Source of the DNA: Priestia megaterium
GTDB lineage: Bacteria > Bacillota > Bacilli > Bacillales > Bacillaceae_H
Direction of reading: 5' to 3'
DNA length: 64,000 bases
Assembly: GCF_023824195.1 (NCBI RefSeq)
Contig: NZ_CP085442.1
Location: 1,154,001-1,218,000, forward strand
Position 1 is the first letter of the stretch, and each line of letters starts with the position of its first letter. The notes beneath the pieces were generated by a model. The model saw only the letters and a program-made list of their open reading frames with translations, searched no databases and was not told where the DNA came from. The position numbers and the translations under genes were made by a program. This document shows positions 1 to 8,039 of the stretch, one piece after another.

Positions 1-70
1 GTATATGTTCCTCTCATTTCAACGAAGGAAAATACTCCTTAATGCCTCAATGATGTGAGGTGAAAAATCA

Positions 71-1042
71 ATGATTAAAACGTACTTATATGATGATGAA
101 ACAAAAGAAATGGTAACGAATCTTGATTTAGGAGACGTGCATGAAAAATTGCGCAATCCTGATAATTTGCTGTGGATTGATCTGTATGATGTCCACGGAC
201 AAGAGCTTGCTCAAATTGCTAAATTATTCGATTTTCACCCATTGGCGATTGAAGACTGCTTACACGACAGTCCTCGCGCTAAAATGGATGATTACGAAGA
301 CTATAAATTTTTCGTTTTTCACGCGCTTCGCTATAACGAAGAAAGTGATGACGAGATTACGACGCTTGAGTTAAATGCCTTTGTCGGATCAAATTACGTA
401 GTGACGATTCATAAACATAAAATGGGCTGGCTTCGCAAAATGGATGCTGTGTGCTCACGCTATCCAAAGTTTATGAACCGCGGCGCCGACTTTTTACTGT
501 ATGCTTTGATTGATGGCATCACGGACGAATACTTTCCGATTTTAGACCGAATTGACATGCGTATTGATGAATTAGAAGATGAAATCTACAACAAAGAAGT
601 GCGCGGAGTGACGGAAGAGTTCTTGGCGTTAAAAAGAACGATTATCTTAATCCGGCGTGTTATTCTGCCTCAGCGCCGAATTTTCTTAACGGTGAATGGA
701 AAGTGGAAATTCGACATACGAGAAGAAAATGTTCCTTTCTACATTGACTTGCTTGACCACTTAGAGCGTATTGTAGACTCTGCTGAAACATTTAGAGACC
801 TCGTAAACAGTGCACTTGATACGTATTATTCTATTACCAATGCAACTTCATCTGAAAAGCTGAACGTCTTAACGCTGATTTCAACGATTATGCTTCCGCT
901 AACGTTCGTAACCGGATTTTTTGGCATGAACGTACCGATTCCCTATCAAAATTCCCACTGGGCTACTGCTGTTATTATCGTTATGTTAATTGTGTTAACG
1001 TGGGGAATGTGGAAATACTTTAAAAACAAACAGCTTTTATAA
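71..1042 (+). CDS. corA: CorA family magnesium transporter
   Basis: This 323-residue protein is a CorA-type divalent cation channel that moves Mg2+ (possibly Co2+ or Ni2+) across the cytoplasmic membrane as a pentamer. It has the family layout: a long acidic, helical cytoplasmic N-terminal part (about residues 1-260) followed by two closely spaced C-terminal membrane helices (about 263-284 and 296-315). The signature Gly-Met-Asn motif sits at residues 285-287, just after the first helix. The C-terminus is short and basic (Lys-rich), as in CorA. The ATG start at 71 follows a GAGGTGAA ribosome binding site. It is followed directly by a bidirectional terminator shared with the convergent protease gene, so it appears to be monocistronic. 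I see no Mg-box riboswitch in the 70 bases available upstream. The substrate metal is inferred from the family. Confidence 0.93.
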   Translation: MIKTYLYDDETKEMVTNLDLGDVHEKLRNPDNLLWIDLYDVHGQELAQIAKLFDFHPLAIEDCLHDSPRAKMDDYEDYKFFVFHALRYNEESDDEITTLELNAFVGSNYVVTIHKHKMGWLRKMDAVCSRYPKFMNRGADFLLYALIDGITDEYFPILDRIDMRIDELEDEIYNKEVRGVTEEFLALKRTIILIRRVILPQRRIFLTVNGKWKFDIREENVPFYIDLLDHLERIVDSAETFRDLVNSALDTYYSITNATSSEKLNVLTLISTIMLPLTFVTGFFGMNVPIPYQNSHWATAVIIVMLIVLTWGMWKYFKNKQLL

Positions 1043-1044
1043 CA

Positions 1045-1080
1045 AAAAGGCACTTGGCCATAAGCCAAGTGCCTTTTTTC
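1045..1080. terminator. Bidirectional intrinsic terminator
   Basis: A 12-bp stem (arms AAGGCACTTGGC and GCCAAGTGCCTT) is flanked by an A-run on the left and a T-run on the right. It sits between the convergent corA and subtilisin genes and can serve both. Confidence 0.9.
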
Positions 1081-1081
1081 T

Positions 1082-4000
1082 TTATTTTGTCACCGTTTTT
1101 GCTGTTGCTTTACTCGTATTGTTCGCTTTGTCTTTTGCCGTTACGCTTAAGACTGTTTTTTCTTTTTGCTTTTTAATTTTTACTGAGTATTGCCCTTTGC
1201 TGTTTGCAGCAGCAGAGCCAATGCTTTTTTTGTTTACTGTTACCGTTACGGTAGCATTTGCTTCTGCTTTACCTGTTACAGCCGTGCTTTTTGTTGTGAC
1301 AGCATTTACGCTTGGTGCAGCAGGGGGTGTTTTATCGCTCACTTTTACAGTCGTAGCTTTACTTGTGTTGTTAGCTGCGTCTGCCGCTGTTACGCTGATT
1401 GCTGTACCTGCTTTTTGTTTTTTAATTGTCATGCTGTACTGGCCTTTTGCATTGGCTTTTGCTTTGCCGATTTCTTTGTTGTTCACTTTCGCTACAACAG
1501 ATGCATTTGCTTCAGCTGTTCCTTTAATAGCCGTATCCGCGTCGCTGACTGGATTCACTTTAGGTGCATTTGGAGCAATAACGTCACGCACCGTTACTTT
1601 TACTTCTTCACTTTCTTGTTGTTGGCTGTTTGTAGCTGTAATGTACAAAACTGTGTTTTCTTTTTGTTTTGGAATTTTTACTTTGAACGCGCCTTTTGCA
1701 TCAGCTTTTGCTGAAGCAATCACTTTCTTAGCGCTGTTTTTAACATTTACCGTAAAATTCGCTTTAGACGTTCCTGTTACGTACTCATCTTTATTCGTTA
1801 CGGCTTTTACCGCTGGTTTGGCAGGTGCTTTTTGAACAACTGCACGAATGTTCGTACTTGCTTTTCCATTTGTAACAACCACTTGTAAAACCGTATCAGC
1901 TTTTTGAGCTGGAATGTTTACAGAGAACGTATTTTTTGCATCAGCTTTGGCTGTGCCAAGTGTTTTTGAGCCGTTCATTACTTTAACAGTTGAACCGCTT
2001 TGAGCTTTACCTGTAACAATTTTTTGCGTGCTGACAAATGTATTTACCTGCGCTTGCAGCTGCTGTGCACTTACCGCGCTGTATGCATTTAAACGTCCCC
2101 ATCCTGATACGTAATCGTAGCCTGGAGCAGGAGGTTCTAATGGACTTTCTTCATCATCGTATACAGGAGCATCTTTTTCATCAAATTTAATATCTTTGGC
2201 TGTATCCGTTAGGCGCTTTTCAACGTCTTTTGGCTTTAAGCCTGGGTTTTGCGATAGCAATAATCCCGCAACGGCTGCCACGTGAGGCGTTGCCATTGAT
2301 GTTCCGCTTAAATAAGTGACGTTCCCGTCTGGAACAAGACTTGGAATATCAGAGCCTGGAGCTGTAATATCTAATCCTTTTCCGTAGTTTGAGTAGTCAG
2401 ATACGATATCTAAACGGTTTGATGCGCCTACTGAAATCGCATAGGCAGATGAAGCAGGGTAAGAGAGCTCTTCCATACCGTCGTTTCCACTTGCAGCTAC
2501 AACCGTTACGTTATGATCGTATGCGTATTTTAACGAATATTCAAGCACGCGGCTGTAAGATCCGCCAAGGCTTAAGTTAATGACTTTTGCACCGTGATCA
2601 ACCGCGTATTTAATACCGTACGCAATTTGTTCTGTATCTCCGCTTCCAGATGCGTCTAAAATTTTAACCGGTAAAATTTTTGCATGAGAATTAATGCCGG
2701 CCATTGAATAGTTATTGTTTGCAGAGGCTGCGATAATACCTGCTACGTGAGTTCCGTGTCCGTTGTCGTCTGTTGCATTTGACGAACGATCTACGTAGTT
2801 ATAGCCTGTTTTTGTATCCACCACGCCTTTTAAATCAGCTAGTGATGAATCGACGCCCGTATCCGCAACGGCAATAACCGTATCTTTTAATTTTTGGCCG
2901 TTTAGTAATTTTTCAAGTGATTCGTATTGAATATCGGCATGTTGAGTACCGTCATTTTTACCCGTATTGTTTAATGACCATTGATACGGATATTGTGAAT
3001 CCATTGAAAGAGCGTGGTACTCTTGAACCGGCTCGATAAATTCAGTTTCAGGAAGTGCCTGAATTTGTTTTGCCGTCATTTTACCTTGAGCAGACGACGT
3101 GCTGAAGCTTTTTGCATTGCTGTCATCTAATTGAATAACAAACATATTATCAAAAGAAGCAGCTGATTGTTTTAATGGATTAATAGATTCAATGCCTGCT
3201 GATTTTGACTGTGCTTTTGTTTTGAATGATTTAGCATTTGCACCATCTTTTAATTTAACAATATAGCGAGTCTCAGCTTTTGTTGAAACGCTGTTCGCGC
3301 TGACTAATTTAGCTCTTACTAATACAGACGACACATTTAAGTCCGTAACGTCTTTTAATTTTGTCTGTGCTGCTACTTTTTCTAAGTCTTTCTTTAAAGC
3401 AGCTGGAACAGATTTGTACGCGATGCTGTATAAATCATTGATGGCTTTTTGGTCAGCACTTGTAATCATATATGTGCTTGATGCGCCGTTTTTCGCCACA
3501 TCTGTAAACAAACTTTTTAGCTGAACTAAATCTTTGTATACTTGTTCACGCATCGATTTATCAATAATCATTTTAGAGCTGATAAACGGAGCGGCTTTGT
3601 AATAAAGAGAAGAAAGGTCTTTTCCGCTTGCTGTTTTTGAAAGCACAGCGTCGCGAATTGTACGCAAATCTTTTAAAATACCTTTTCCGTTTTCTTTTTG
3701 GCTTGTACTTAATTCAGCCGGGCATTCTTCTGCCATCATTTGAGAAGGGGGAAGTGAAGCGCCTTCATAGCTGATTGTGTAAGGCACTTCTGTTTTTAAT
3801 TCCGGCTGGGGTTCAGAAGGAGTTTGTCCATCTTCTCCGGTATCATCTTCAATGATAAGATCTTCATCTCCGTAATACTCAACCTTTACATAATAAGGAC
3901 CTGTCCAAGCGATTGGAAAATCTAGTTGAGCAGGCTCGTCTTTGTAAGAGTATCCCATATAACGGTCAAATGCCACGTTGTTTTTGGCATCTTCAAGACT

Positions 4001-4273
4001 AGAGTAAACCGTGATGTTTACTTCATCATCACTTTGCAGCTTAATTCGGTAGTGTGAAAACTTTGCTACATCTTGTTTAGAAGGATTAATCTTGTACCAA
4101 TGTGCTTGTTCTGGTTCTGTAAATGTTCCTTTTGCTGCTTTACCAATGCTTAATGTTTTTTCATTAGCAGGGGGATTGCCTGCTGCTTGTGTTTTCAGTA
4201 AGCCTAATTGGCTAAAACACAAGGTGAACATTAAAGCAAAAGCAATAAAACGATAAATTGACCCTTTTTTCAT
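1082..4273 (-). CDS. Secreted subtilisin-like S8 protease with Ig-like repeats
   Basis: This 1063-residue extracellular serine protease has a signal peptide (about residues 1-31, ending in a T-Q-A-A type cleavage site). A pre-peptidase beta-sandwich (PPC-like) domain covers about 40-135, followed by an inhibitor-like propeptide region (about 330-420). The S8 catalytic domain covers about 440-740. The catalytic triad is visible: Asp471 (VADTGVD), His506 (NGHGTHVAG) and Ser659 (GTSMATPHVA). Four Lys-rich bacterial Ig-like repeats of about 80 residues (roughly 757-1063) form the C-terminus, each with a G-T/K-A-x-A-N/G-A type pattern; such repeats usually bind or space from the cell wall. It resembles Vpr/Epr-type minor proteases but is longer. 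The ATG follows a GGAGG site. It is probably an exported, wall-associated degradative enzyme. The exact substrate cannot be told from sequence. Confidence 0.93.
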   Translation of the reverse strand: MKKGSIYRFIAFALMFTLCFSQLGLLKTQAAGNPPANEKTLSIGKAAKGTFTEPEQAHWYKINPSKQDVAKFSHYRIKLQSDDEVNITVYSSLEDAKNNVAFDRYMGYSYKDEPAQLDFPIAWTGPYYVKVEYYGDEDLIIEDDTGEDGQTPSEPQPELKTEVPYTISYEGASLPPSQMMAEECPAELSTSQKENGKGILKDLRTIRDAVLSKTASGKDLSSLYYKAAPFISSKMIIDKSMREQVYKDLVQLKSLFTDVAKNGASSTYMITSADQKAINDLYSIAYKSVPAALKKDLEKVAAQTKLKDVTDLNVSSVLVRAKLVSANSVSTKAETRYIVKLKDGANAKSFKTKAQSKSAGIESINPLKQSAASFDNMFVIQLDDSNAKSFSTSSAQGKMTAKQIQALPETEFIEPVQEYHALSMDSQYPYQWSLNNTGKNDGTQHADIQYESLEKLLNGQKLKDTVIAVADTGVDSSLADLKGVVDTKTGYNYVDRSSNATDDNGHGTHVAGIIAASANNNYSMAGINSHAKILPVKILDASGSGDTEQIAYGIKYAVDHGAKVINLSLGGSYSRVLEYSLKYAYDHNVTVVAASGNDGMEELSYPASSAYAISVGASNRLDIVSDYSNYGKGLDITAPGSDIPSLVPDGNVTYLSGTSMATPHVAAVAGLLLSQNPGLKPKDVEKRLTDTAKDIKFDEKDAPVYDDEESPLEPPAPGYDYVSGWGRLNAYSAVSAQQLQAQVNTFVSTQKIVTGKAQSGSTVKVMNGSKTLGTAKADAKNTFSVNIPAQKADTVLQVVVTNGKASTNIRAVVQKAPAKPAVKAVTNKDEYVTGTSKANFTVNVKNSAKKVIASAKADAKGAFKVKIPKQKENTVLYITATNSQQQESEEVKVTVRDVIAPNAPKVNPVSDADTAIKGTAEANASVVAKVNNKEIGKAKANAKGQYSMTIKKQKAGTAISVTAADAANNTSKATTVKVSDKTPPAAPSVNAVTTKSTAVTGKAEANATVTVTVNKKSIGSAAANSKGQYSVKIKKQKEKTVLSVTAKDKANNTSKATAKTVTK

Positions 4274-4282
4274 GTTAAACCT

Positions 4283-4716
4283 CCAAAAAATATAGTAAAA
4301 AATAGGAATTACATACCTATTAAACCATAAAGTTTGAAAAAATGTAAATAATTACTGTTTCTTATTTTGAAATTCTGTAAAGTTATTAATCTCGTAAAAT
4401 AAATAGTGAGATAAGTCCTAGTTGCAAAAGGTAGAAAAAATTGGCAGAATAAAGAGTGACCTGTCTATAAAAGGCGAGGGCACGCTTAAAAGGAAAGAAG
4501 GGAATGAGGATTATTTTTAAAAACAGCATTCAGCGGAGAAAATTTGATCGGTTTCTTTTTACCTGTGTTTATAAAGAGGAGATCGGGCTATATAAATAAA
4601 GATTGGAAGAATTTTCAGTCTAATTAAGTTCATTTGTAGCATATAATACGAGCTGGATTTCTTTTATAATAAACAAAAGCAAACTAAGAGCAAATGGTGA
4701 AAAGGAGTGAAAGAAG
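4283..4716. other. Intergenic region, AT-rich, no gene seen
   Basis: These roughly 430 bases separate two divergent genes. Two TATAAT hexamers (4642-4647 and 4665-4670) lie just upstream of the rightward gene and are candidate -10 elements. Neither has a good -35 at 16-18 bp. I see no open frame with a ribosome binding site and no strong hairpin. Confidence 0.4.
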
Positions 4717-5235
4717 TTGTCAAATGTGATGCAACGACACGAAAAACGAATGAAGTTTGATGCCGAACAGCTTGCACCCCTTGATATTGATAAAGAGATA
4801 AAGAAGTTGCTAACAGAAAAAGGATTGCCAAAAGAAGCTTCACCATTTCTAGAGTTCGTTTCATCCAAAGGGAAGTTAACAACGCTATGCGAAACATTTC
4901 AGTTATCATCTCGCTACCAACACTATTGGTTTTTAGGAACAACAGGTGCCGGAGATCCAATTTGTCTTCATCATAAAAACGGTTCTGTTGTGCTGCTCGA
5001 TACGTCTAACGATGACTGCGAGCGCTTTGTTAATACAACTTTTCCGCAGTTTTTAGCATGCTTAGATGTGTTTGAAGAACTAGTAGAAGAAACGATTCAA
5101 GCTAACGGAGAATCTGCATACTTAGAGCGGCACATTCCTGCTGAGGTGCTGCAACGATGCAAAAAGCGTATGAATGAAATTGATGAAGCTTGTTTAGCCC
5201 CTTATTCTTTTTGGTCCAAAGAATTTTCTTTTTAA
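4717..5235 (+). CDS. SUKH-4-like (SMI1/KNR4 superfamily) protein
   Basis: This is a 172-residue cytoplasmic protein. The core F-L-G-T-T-G-A-G-D-P-I-C motif (about residues 72-83), followed by a strand reading V-V-L-L-D and then F-V-N-T-T-F-P-Q-F-L-x-C-L, matches the SUKH-4 pattern of the SMI1/KNR4 superfamily. That superfamily includes immunity proteins of contact-dependent toxins and also stand-alone stress proteins. The start is TTG at 4717, chosen because AAAGGAG lies 9-10 bases upstream and no other start does. No toxin, LXG or YeeF-type gene is adjacent, so an immunity role is only a family-based possibility. The gene is single and ends in its own terminator. Family assignment is moderate; function is unknown. 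Confidence 0.6.
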   Translation: MSNVMQRHEKRMKFDAEQLAPLDIDKEIKKLLTEKGLPKEASPFLEFVSSKGKLTTLCETFQLSSRYQHYWFLGTTGAGDPICLHHKNGSVVLLDTSNDDCERFVNTTFPQFLACLDVFEELVEETIQANGESAYLERHIPAEVLQRCKKRMNEIDEACLAPYSFWSKEFSF

Positions 5236-5247
5236 TAATATAGCAGA

Positions 5248-5284
5248 AAAATAGACATGACCACTTTTGGTCATGTCTATTTAA
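5248..5284 (+). terminator. Intrinsic terminator after the SUKH-like gene
   Basis: The hairpin has arms AATAGACATGACCA and TGGTCATGTCTATT around a CTTT loop, ending in a short T-rich stretch. It lies 13 bases after the stop codon. Confidence 0.85.
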
Positions 5285-5378
5285 TTGTGGCTGCAAGCCT
5301 ATAAATCTACATAGAATAAATAGAAAGAGTGTTATATAATGGATATAAATCCCTTTTTTAGGCGAGAGGAGGGTGTAA

Positions 5379-5657
5379 ATGATTTCATTACTAGGGTGGA
5401 TGAGCATGTTCTTTGTGCTGCTTTTCAGTGCGTCTTATTTCTTCTATAGAAAGAACTCGCCCGTACAGTACGGAATTTCACTTAGCAGCATCCTAATGAG
5501 CATATTTCTATTTTTATATAGCATACTTGGAGTTGAAGGCTTTGAAGGAATGGGTCTAGGTGCTTTAGTGGTTGCTTTGTTTGTGGCGTCGGTTCTGAGT
5601 TTGTTTGTCAGTGTTCTTTTTAACATAATAAATAGACACGGGAAAGGTGCTGTATGA
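5379..5657 (+). CDS. Small integral membrane protein, YesK-like
   Basis: This 92-residue, very hydrophobic protein has three predicted membrane helices (about residues 3-22, 30-50 and 57-83), with the pattern G-M-G-L-G-A-L before the third. The overall shape resembles the YesK-like family of small Bacillus membrane proteins, but this is a visual match only. The ATG follows a strong GAGGAGGG site. Its stop overlaps the ribosome binding site of the next gene, so it is translationally coupled to the acetyltransferase. No function can be assigned. Confidence 0.7.
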   Translation: MISLLGWMSMFFVLLFSASYFFYRKNSPVQYGISLSSILMSIFLFLYSILGVEGFEGMGLGALVVALFVASVLSLFVSVLFNIINRHGKGAV

Positions 5658-5658
5658 A

Positions 5659-6117
5659 ATGGGAGAAATAACTTTTAGAGAAGCAGTGCGGGAAGATTTA
5701 GATCAAATTGTTGGAATGCTTGCTGATGATATACTCGGAAGCAAACGTGAGCGCTATGAATTACCGCTTCCAGACTGTTATGTTCAAGCATTTCAGGCGA
5801 TTGAGGGGGATCCGAACAATGAACTGATTGTCGCATGTAAAGGTAATAAAGTAATAGGTGTTCAACAAATTACTTTTACGCCCCATATTGTACGACAAGG
5901 CGGATGGAGAGCAACGATTGAAGGAGTTCGAACCGCTTCGTCAGAGCGTGGGAAAGGGATTGGATATCAGCTGATCACATGGGCGATTGAACGAGCGAAA
6001 GAACGTAATTGTCATTTAGTACAATTAACAACTGATAAAGAACGGTCAGGGGCTTTACGATTTTATCAAAAACTTGGATTTACAGCTTCTCATGAAGGGC
6101 TAAAGCTTCATCTGTAA
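5659..6117 (+). CDS. GNAT family N-acetyltransferase
   Basis: This 152-residue protein is a single-domain GNAT acetyltransferase that transfers acetyl from acetyl-CoA to an unknown amine. The acetyl-CoA pyrophosphate-binding motif is visible as E-R-G-K-G-I-G-Y-Q-L near residue 100, and the C-terminal beta-strand and helix read A-L-R-F-Y-Q-K-L-G-F, typical of the fold. An in-frame GTG lies at 5647, but it has no ribosome binding site. The ATG at 5659 has AAAGG 11 bases upstream, inside the end of the preceding membrane-protein gene, so I prefer it. The two genes form a coupled pair. The substrate is unknown. Confidence 0.88.
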   Translation: MGEITFREAVREDLDQIVGMLADDILGSKRERYELPLPDCYVQAFQAIEGDPNNELIVACKGNKVIGVQQITFTPHIVRQGGWRATIEGVRTASSERGKGIGYQLITWAIERAKERNCHLVQLTTDKERSGALRFYQKLGFTASHEGLKLHL

Positions 6118-6176
6118 TCCGCTCTTAATTATTATATTCCTGTGGAAAGAATTTTTTGAAAAAATGAGTTTTTTCC

Positions 6177-6201
6177 GTTTAGTTCAATTGAAGCGTGGTA
6201 T
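6177..6201 (+). promoter_or_regulatory. Possible SigB-type promoter
   Basis: GTTTAG (6177-6182) and TGGTAT (6196-6201) are separated by 13 bases, close to the general-stress SigB pattern GTTTAA...GGGTAT. It precedes a structured, non-coding stretch ending in a terminator. The match is suggestive only. Confidence 0.35.
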
Positions 6202-6208
6202 ATAAATA

Positions 6209-6478
6209 GTACAGGGCCAATAGAAATTCTTCTAAGGCTACTGTGAAAGGTAAATACTTAGTTTCATGAAGGGACTGATTTAGTTTTGGAAGACTTAACA
6301 GCAACTTCAGCAAACGTATTACCTCACATGAAAAGCAGATATTCTGATCTGACGATTGGCACTCTCGTTATGAACCGATATACGTAGCGAAAGGGCCTCA
6401 CAAGGGCAAATGAACATGAAGCAGTCAGTATGATAGGAAGAGAAGAACCTGTATCAGTTTTGATGCAGGTTCTTTTTT
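6209..6478 (+). ncRNA. Candidate small RNA with 5' hairpin and terminator
   Basis: This gene-free stretch of about 270 bases begins just after a possible SigB promoter and ends in a strong terminator. Its 5' part folds into a hairpin (6211-6244: ACAG/CTGT, GCC/GGC and TAGAA/TTCTA paired in order). It holds one open frame of about 33 codons (TTG near 6285 to TAG near 6386) without a ribosome binding site; I do not recognise the encoded sequence. It may be an sRNA, a decayed gene or a leader. The class is unknown. Confidence 0.35.
6443..6478 (+). terminator. Strong intrinsic terminator
   Basis: The hairpin has arms AAGAACCTG...ATCA and TGAT...CAGGTTCTT around GTTT, followed by T6. No gene lies directly upstream, which is why a transcript from about 6209 is suspected. 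Confidence 0.85.
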
Positions 6479-6592
6479 GTGAGATGCAGAAGAAAACTTA
6501 TATAAAGCTTCGGGAGGGATTTACATGTAAAATCTATAGGTATGGTAAACTATTTGAAATTGTATCGGCACGAAAAAGGAAGGAGAAGTTCT

Positions 6593-7078
6593 ATGGATAC
6601 ACGCGAGCTCTTTTATTACATTTATCAAAAGAGTGTCACAGCGGAAAAACATTATTTACCATGGGCACTTTCTATGCTGCAACGTGAACAGGATTCTTTG
6701 TCTCTTTCTATTTTAGCTTCTCTCCGCCCGCCTTATAATCTCTTTGAAATAGAAGATTATTTTCAGCGTACTTTAACAGAGCTTTCCTTATCGGAACCGA
6801 GTGAACAGGAATGTACAGATTACCTGATCTATACGCGGCTTCAAACAATTGTGCAGTATGAAGAAATGGCGCTAACAGAAGCCAATCACTTATACACCAT
6901 GTTCATTGAGCTCGACTGTCCGATTGAGTTAGTAGGTTGGCTTGAAATTAGTGATATGATAGATGACTATCAGTACGGAGACAATTATTTTAACATCACA
7001 GATGAAATCATACATACAACTATTATGAAAGAAGCTAAAAGCCAGCTGGAACATTACCGTAAGAAAATCCTCAAATGA
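6593..7078 (+). CDS. Hypothetical protein, helical, cytoplasmic
   Basis: This acidic, mainly helical protein of 161 residues has no signal peptide or membrane segment. It begins M-D-T-R-E-L-F-Y-Y-I-Y-Q-K-S-V and is rich in Glu, Leu and Tyr. The open frame extends upstream to 6542, but the ATG at 6593 has AAGGAG about 7 bases before it and is the likely start. I do not recognise the family and see no catalytic motif. It stands alone between two promoter/terminator units without genes (about 6177-6478 and 7107-7268). Confidence 0.75.
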   Translation: MDTRELFYYIYQKSVTAEKHYLPWALSMLQREQDSLSLSILASLRPPYNLFEIEDYFQRTLTELSLSEPSEQECTDYLIYTRLQTIVQYEEMALTEANHLYTMFIELDCPIELVGWLEISDMIDDYQYGDNYFNITDEIIHTTIMKEAKSQLEHYRKKILK

Positions 7079-7106
7079 AGGCATTACAAAATTTCTTATA
7101 ACTCAT

Positions 7107-7135
7107 TTGACACCTAAGGTATAAAAGAGTATACT
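7107..7135 (+). promoter_or_regulatory. Strong SigA promoter of a gene-less unit
   Basis: TTGACA (7107-7112), a spacer of exactly 17 bases, then TATACT (7130-7135). The expected transcript start is near 7142. Confidence 0.75.
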
Positions 7136-7141
7136 TATGTT

Positions 7142-7268
7142 AAACATAGTAATAATGTTGGATAAGTAGGTTATGGTGCTGTGAACAAGACTTCTACTGA
7201 TAAAGAGGAGATCCTAGTCCAAATCGTACAGTCCGACTTTGATGAGATGCTTTTAAGCATCTTTTTTT
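7142..7268 (+). ncRNA. Candidate small RNA (~127 nt)
   Basis: A near-consensus SigA promoter ends just upstream and an intrinsic terminator (arms GATGC and GCATC around TTTTAA, then T7, 7244-7268) closes the unit. No open frame with a ribosome binding site and usable start fits inside. The 5' end can form a small AACAT/ATGTT hairpin, and an unpaired GAGGAGATCC stretch lies in the middle, which could pair with or mimic ribosome-binding sequences. It does not resemble 6S, tmRNA, SRP RNA, RNase P RNA or RoxS as I know them. Confidence 0.5.
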
Positions 7269-7277
7269 GTACAAAAA

Positions 7278-7296
7278 AACAGCCGCACGGGCTGTT
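7278..7296 (-). terminator. Terminator of the nag/SIS operon
   Basis: Arms AACAGCC and GGCTGTT surround GCAC; read on the minus strand, a T7 run follows. It lies directly after the SIS-domain gene. Confidence 0.8.
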
Positions 7297-7298
7297 TT

Positions 7299-8024
7299 CT
7301 ATAGAGAAGTAATTCTTCCTTTGTAAGTATCAATCAACCGCCGATTATGTTCATCTGAACCTTCCATGTTTCCACTTAAAAAGACAGGAGGCGTGATGCC
7401 GCGGCTGAGCAGTTTTTGAATGGTTCTAGATAGGATATCGTTTAAGATAGCGCCTCCAATTACAGTAGAACCAGAAGCGAAGGAAATGTCTTGCTGATGA
7501 AGAAGAACGTCTCCTTTTGGAATATGATTATTAATGACAAGATCAACGACATCATGAAGGTACTTTCCACTTTTATGTCGTGAAGCCCGGCTTGTGGCAT
7601 AAGAAGGAGAGGTAAGCCCAATAACAAAGGCACCTTTTTCTTTTGCAATTAAGGCCACATCAATAGGAACGGGGTTTACGCCCGATGTAGAAATGACAAT
7701 TATAATATCACCTGGTACGATATCTTCTTTTTCCATAAATGTGTGAGCATAGTCGTTTTTCCGCTCTAATTGCGAAGAGCGTGAAGCTCCTTTGTGAAGC
7801 ATCAGTTCTTCTACAAAAATAGGATGAATTGGTGCAAGCCCTCCGGAACGGTAAAACACTTCTTCCGTTAAAATATGAGAATGACCGCACCCAAATAAAT
7901 GAATGAGGTGATGAGCAGCTAATTGCTGTGAAATTTTCTCGGCTGCGGATTCAATTGCCAGCTGTTCATGCGCCTCCACTTTGGCAAGCAGTTTTGTTAG
8001 TTCCTGTAGATATAAACTAGACAT
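7299..8024 (-). CDS. SIS domain sugar-phosphate isomerase-like protein (UPF0309)
   Basis: This is a 241-residue cytoplasmic protein with a sugar isomerase (SIS) fold. The phosphosugar-binding segments are visible: H-L-F-G-C-G-H-S-H (about residues 39-47) and V-I-S-T-S-G-V-N-P (about 109-117). Length and pattern match the UPF0309 group, whose reaction is not established. It is the last gene of the nagA-nagB-nagR operon, 15 bases after nagR, with AAGGAG before its ATG, so a role with amino-sugar phosphates or cell-wall amino-sugar recycling is a reasonable inference. A MurQ-like etherase is an alternative but the length is short for that. Confidence 0.85.
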   Translation of the reverse strand: MSSLYLQELTKLLAKVEAHEQLAIESAAEKISQQLAAHHLIHLFGCGHSHILTEEVFYRSGGLAPIHPIFVEELMLHKGASRSSQLERKNDYAHTFMEKEDIVPGDIIIVISTSGVNPVPIDVALIAKEKGAFVIGLTSPSYATSRASRHKSGKYLHDVVDLVINNHIPKGDVLLHQQDISFASGSTVIGGAILNDILSRTIQKLLSRGITPPVFLSGNMEGSDEHNRRLIDTYKGRITSL

Positions 8025-8039
8025 AAAAAAACTCCTTAG

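Noticed and set aside
1119..1835. 238-codon frame opposite the subtilisin repeats
   Set aside because: It is a shadow of the Lys/Ala-rich Ig repeats on the other strand, with no ribosome binding site.
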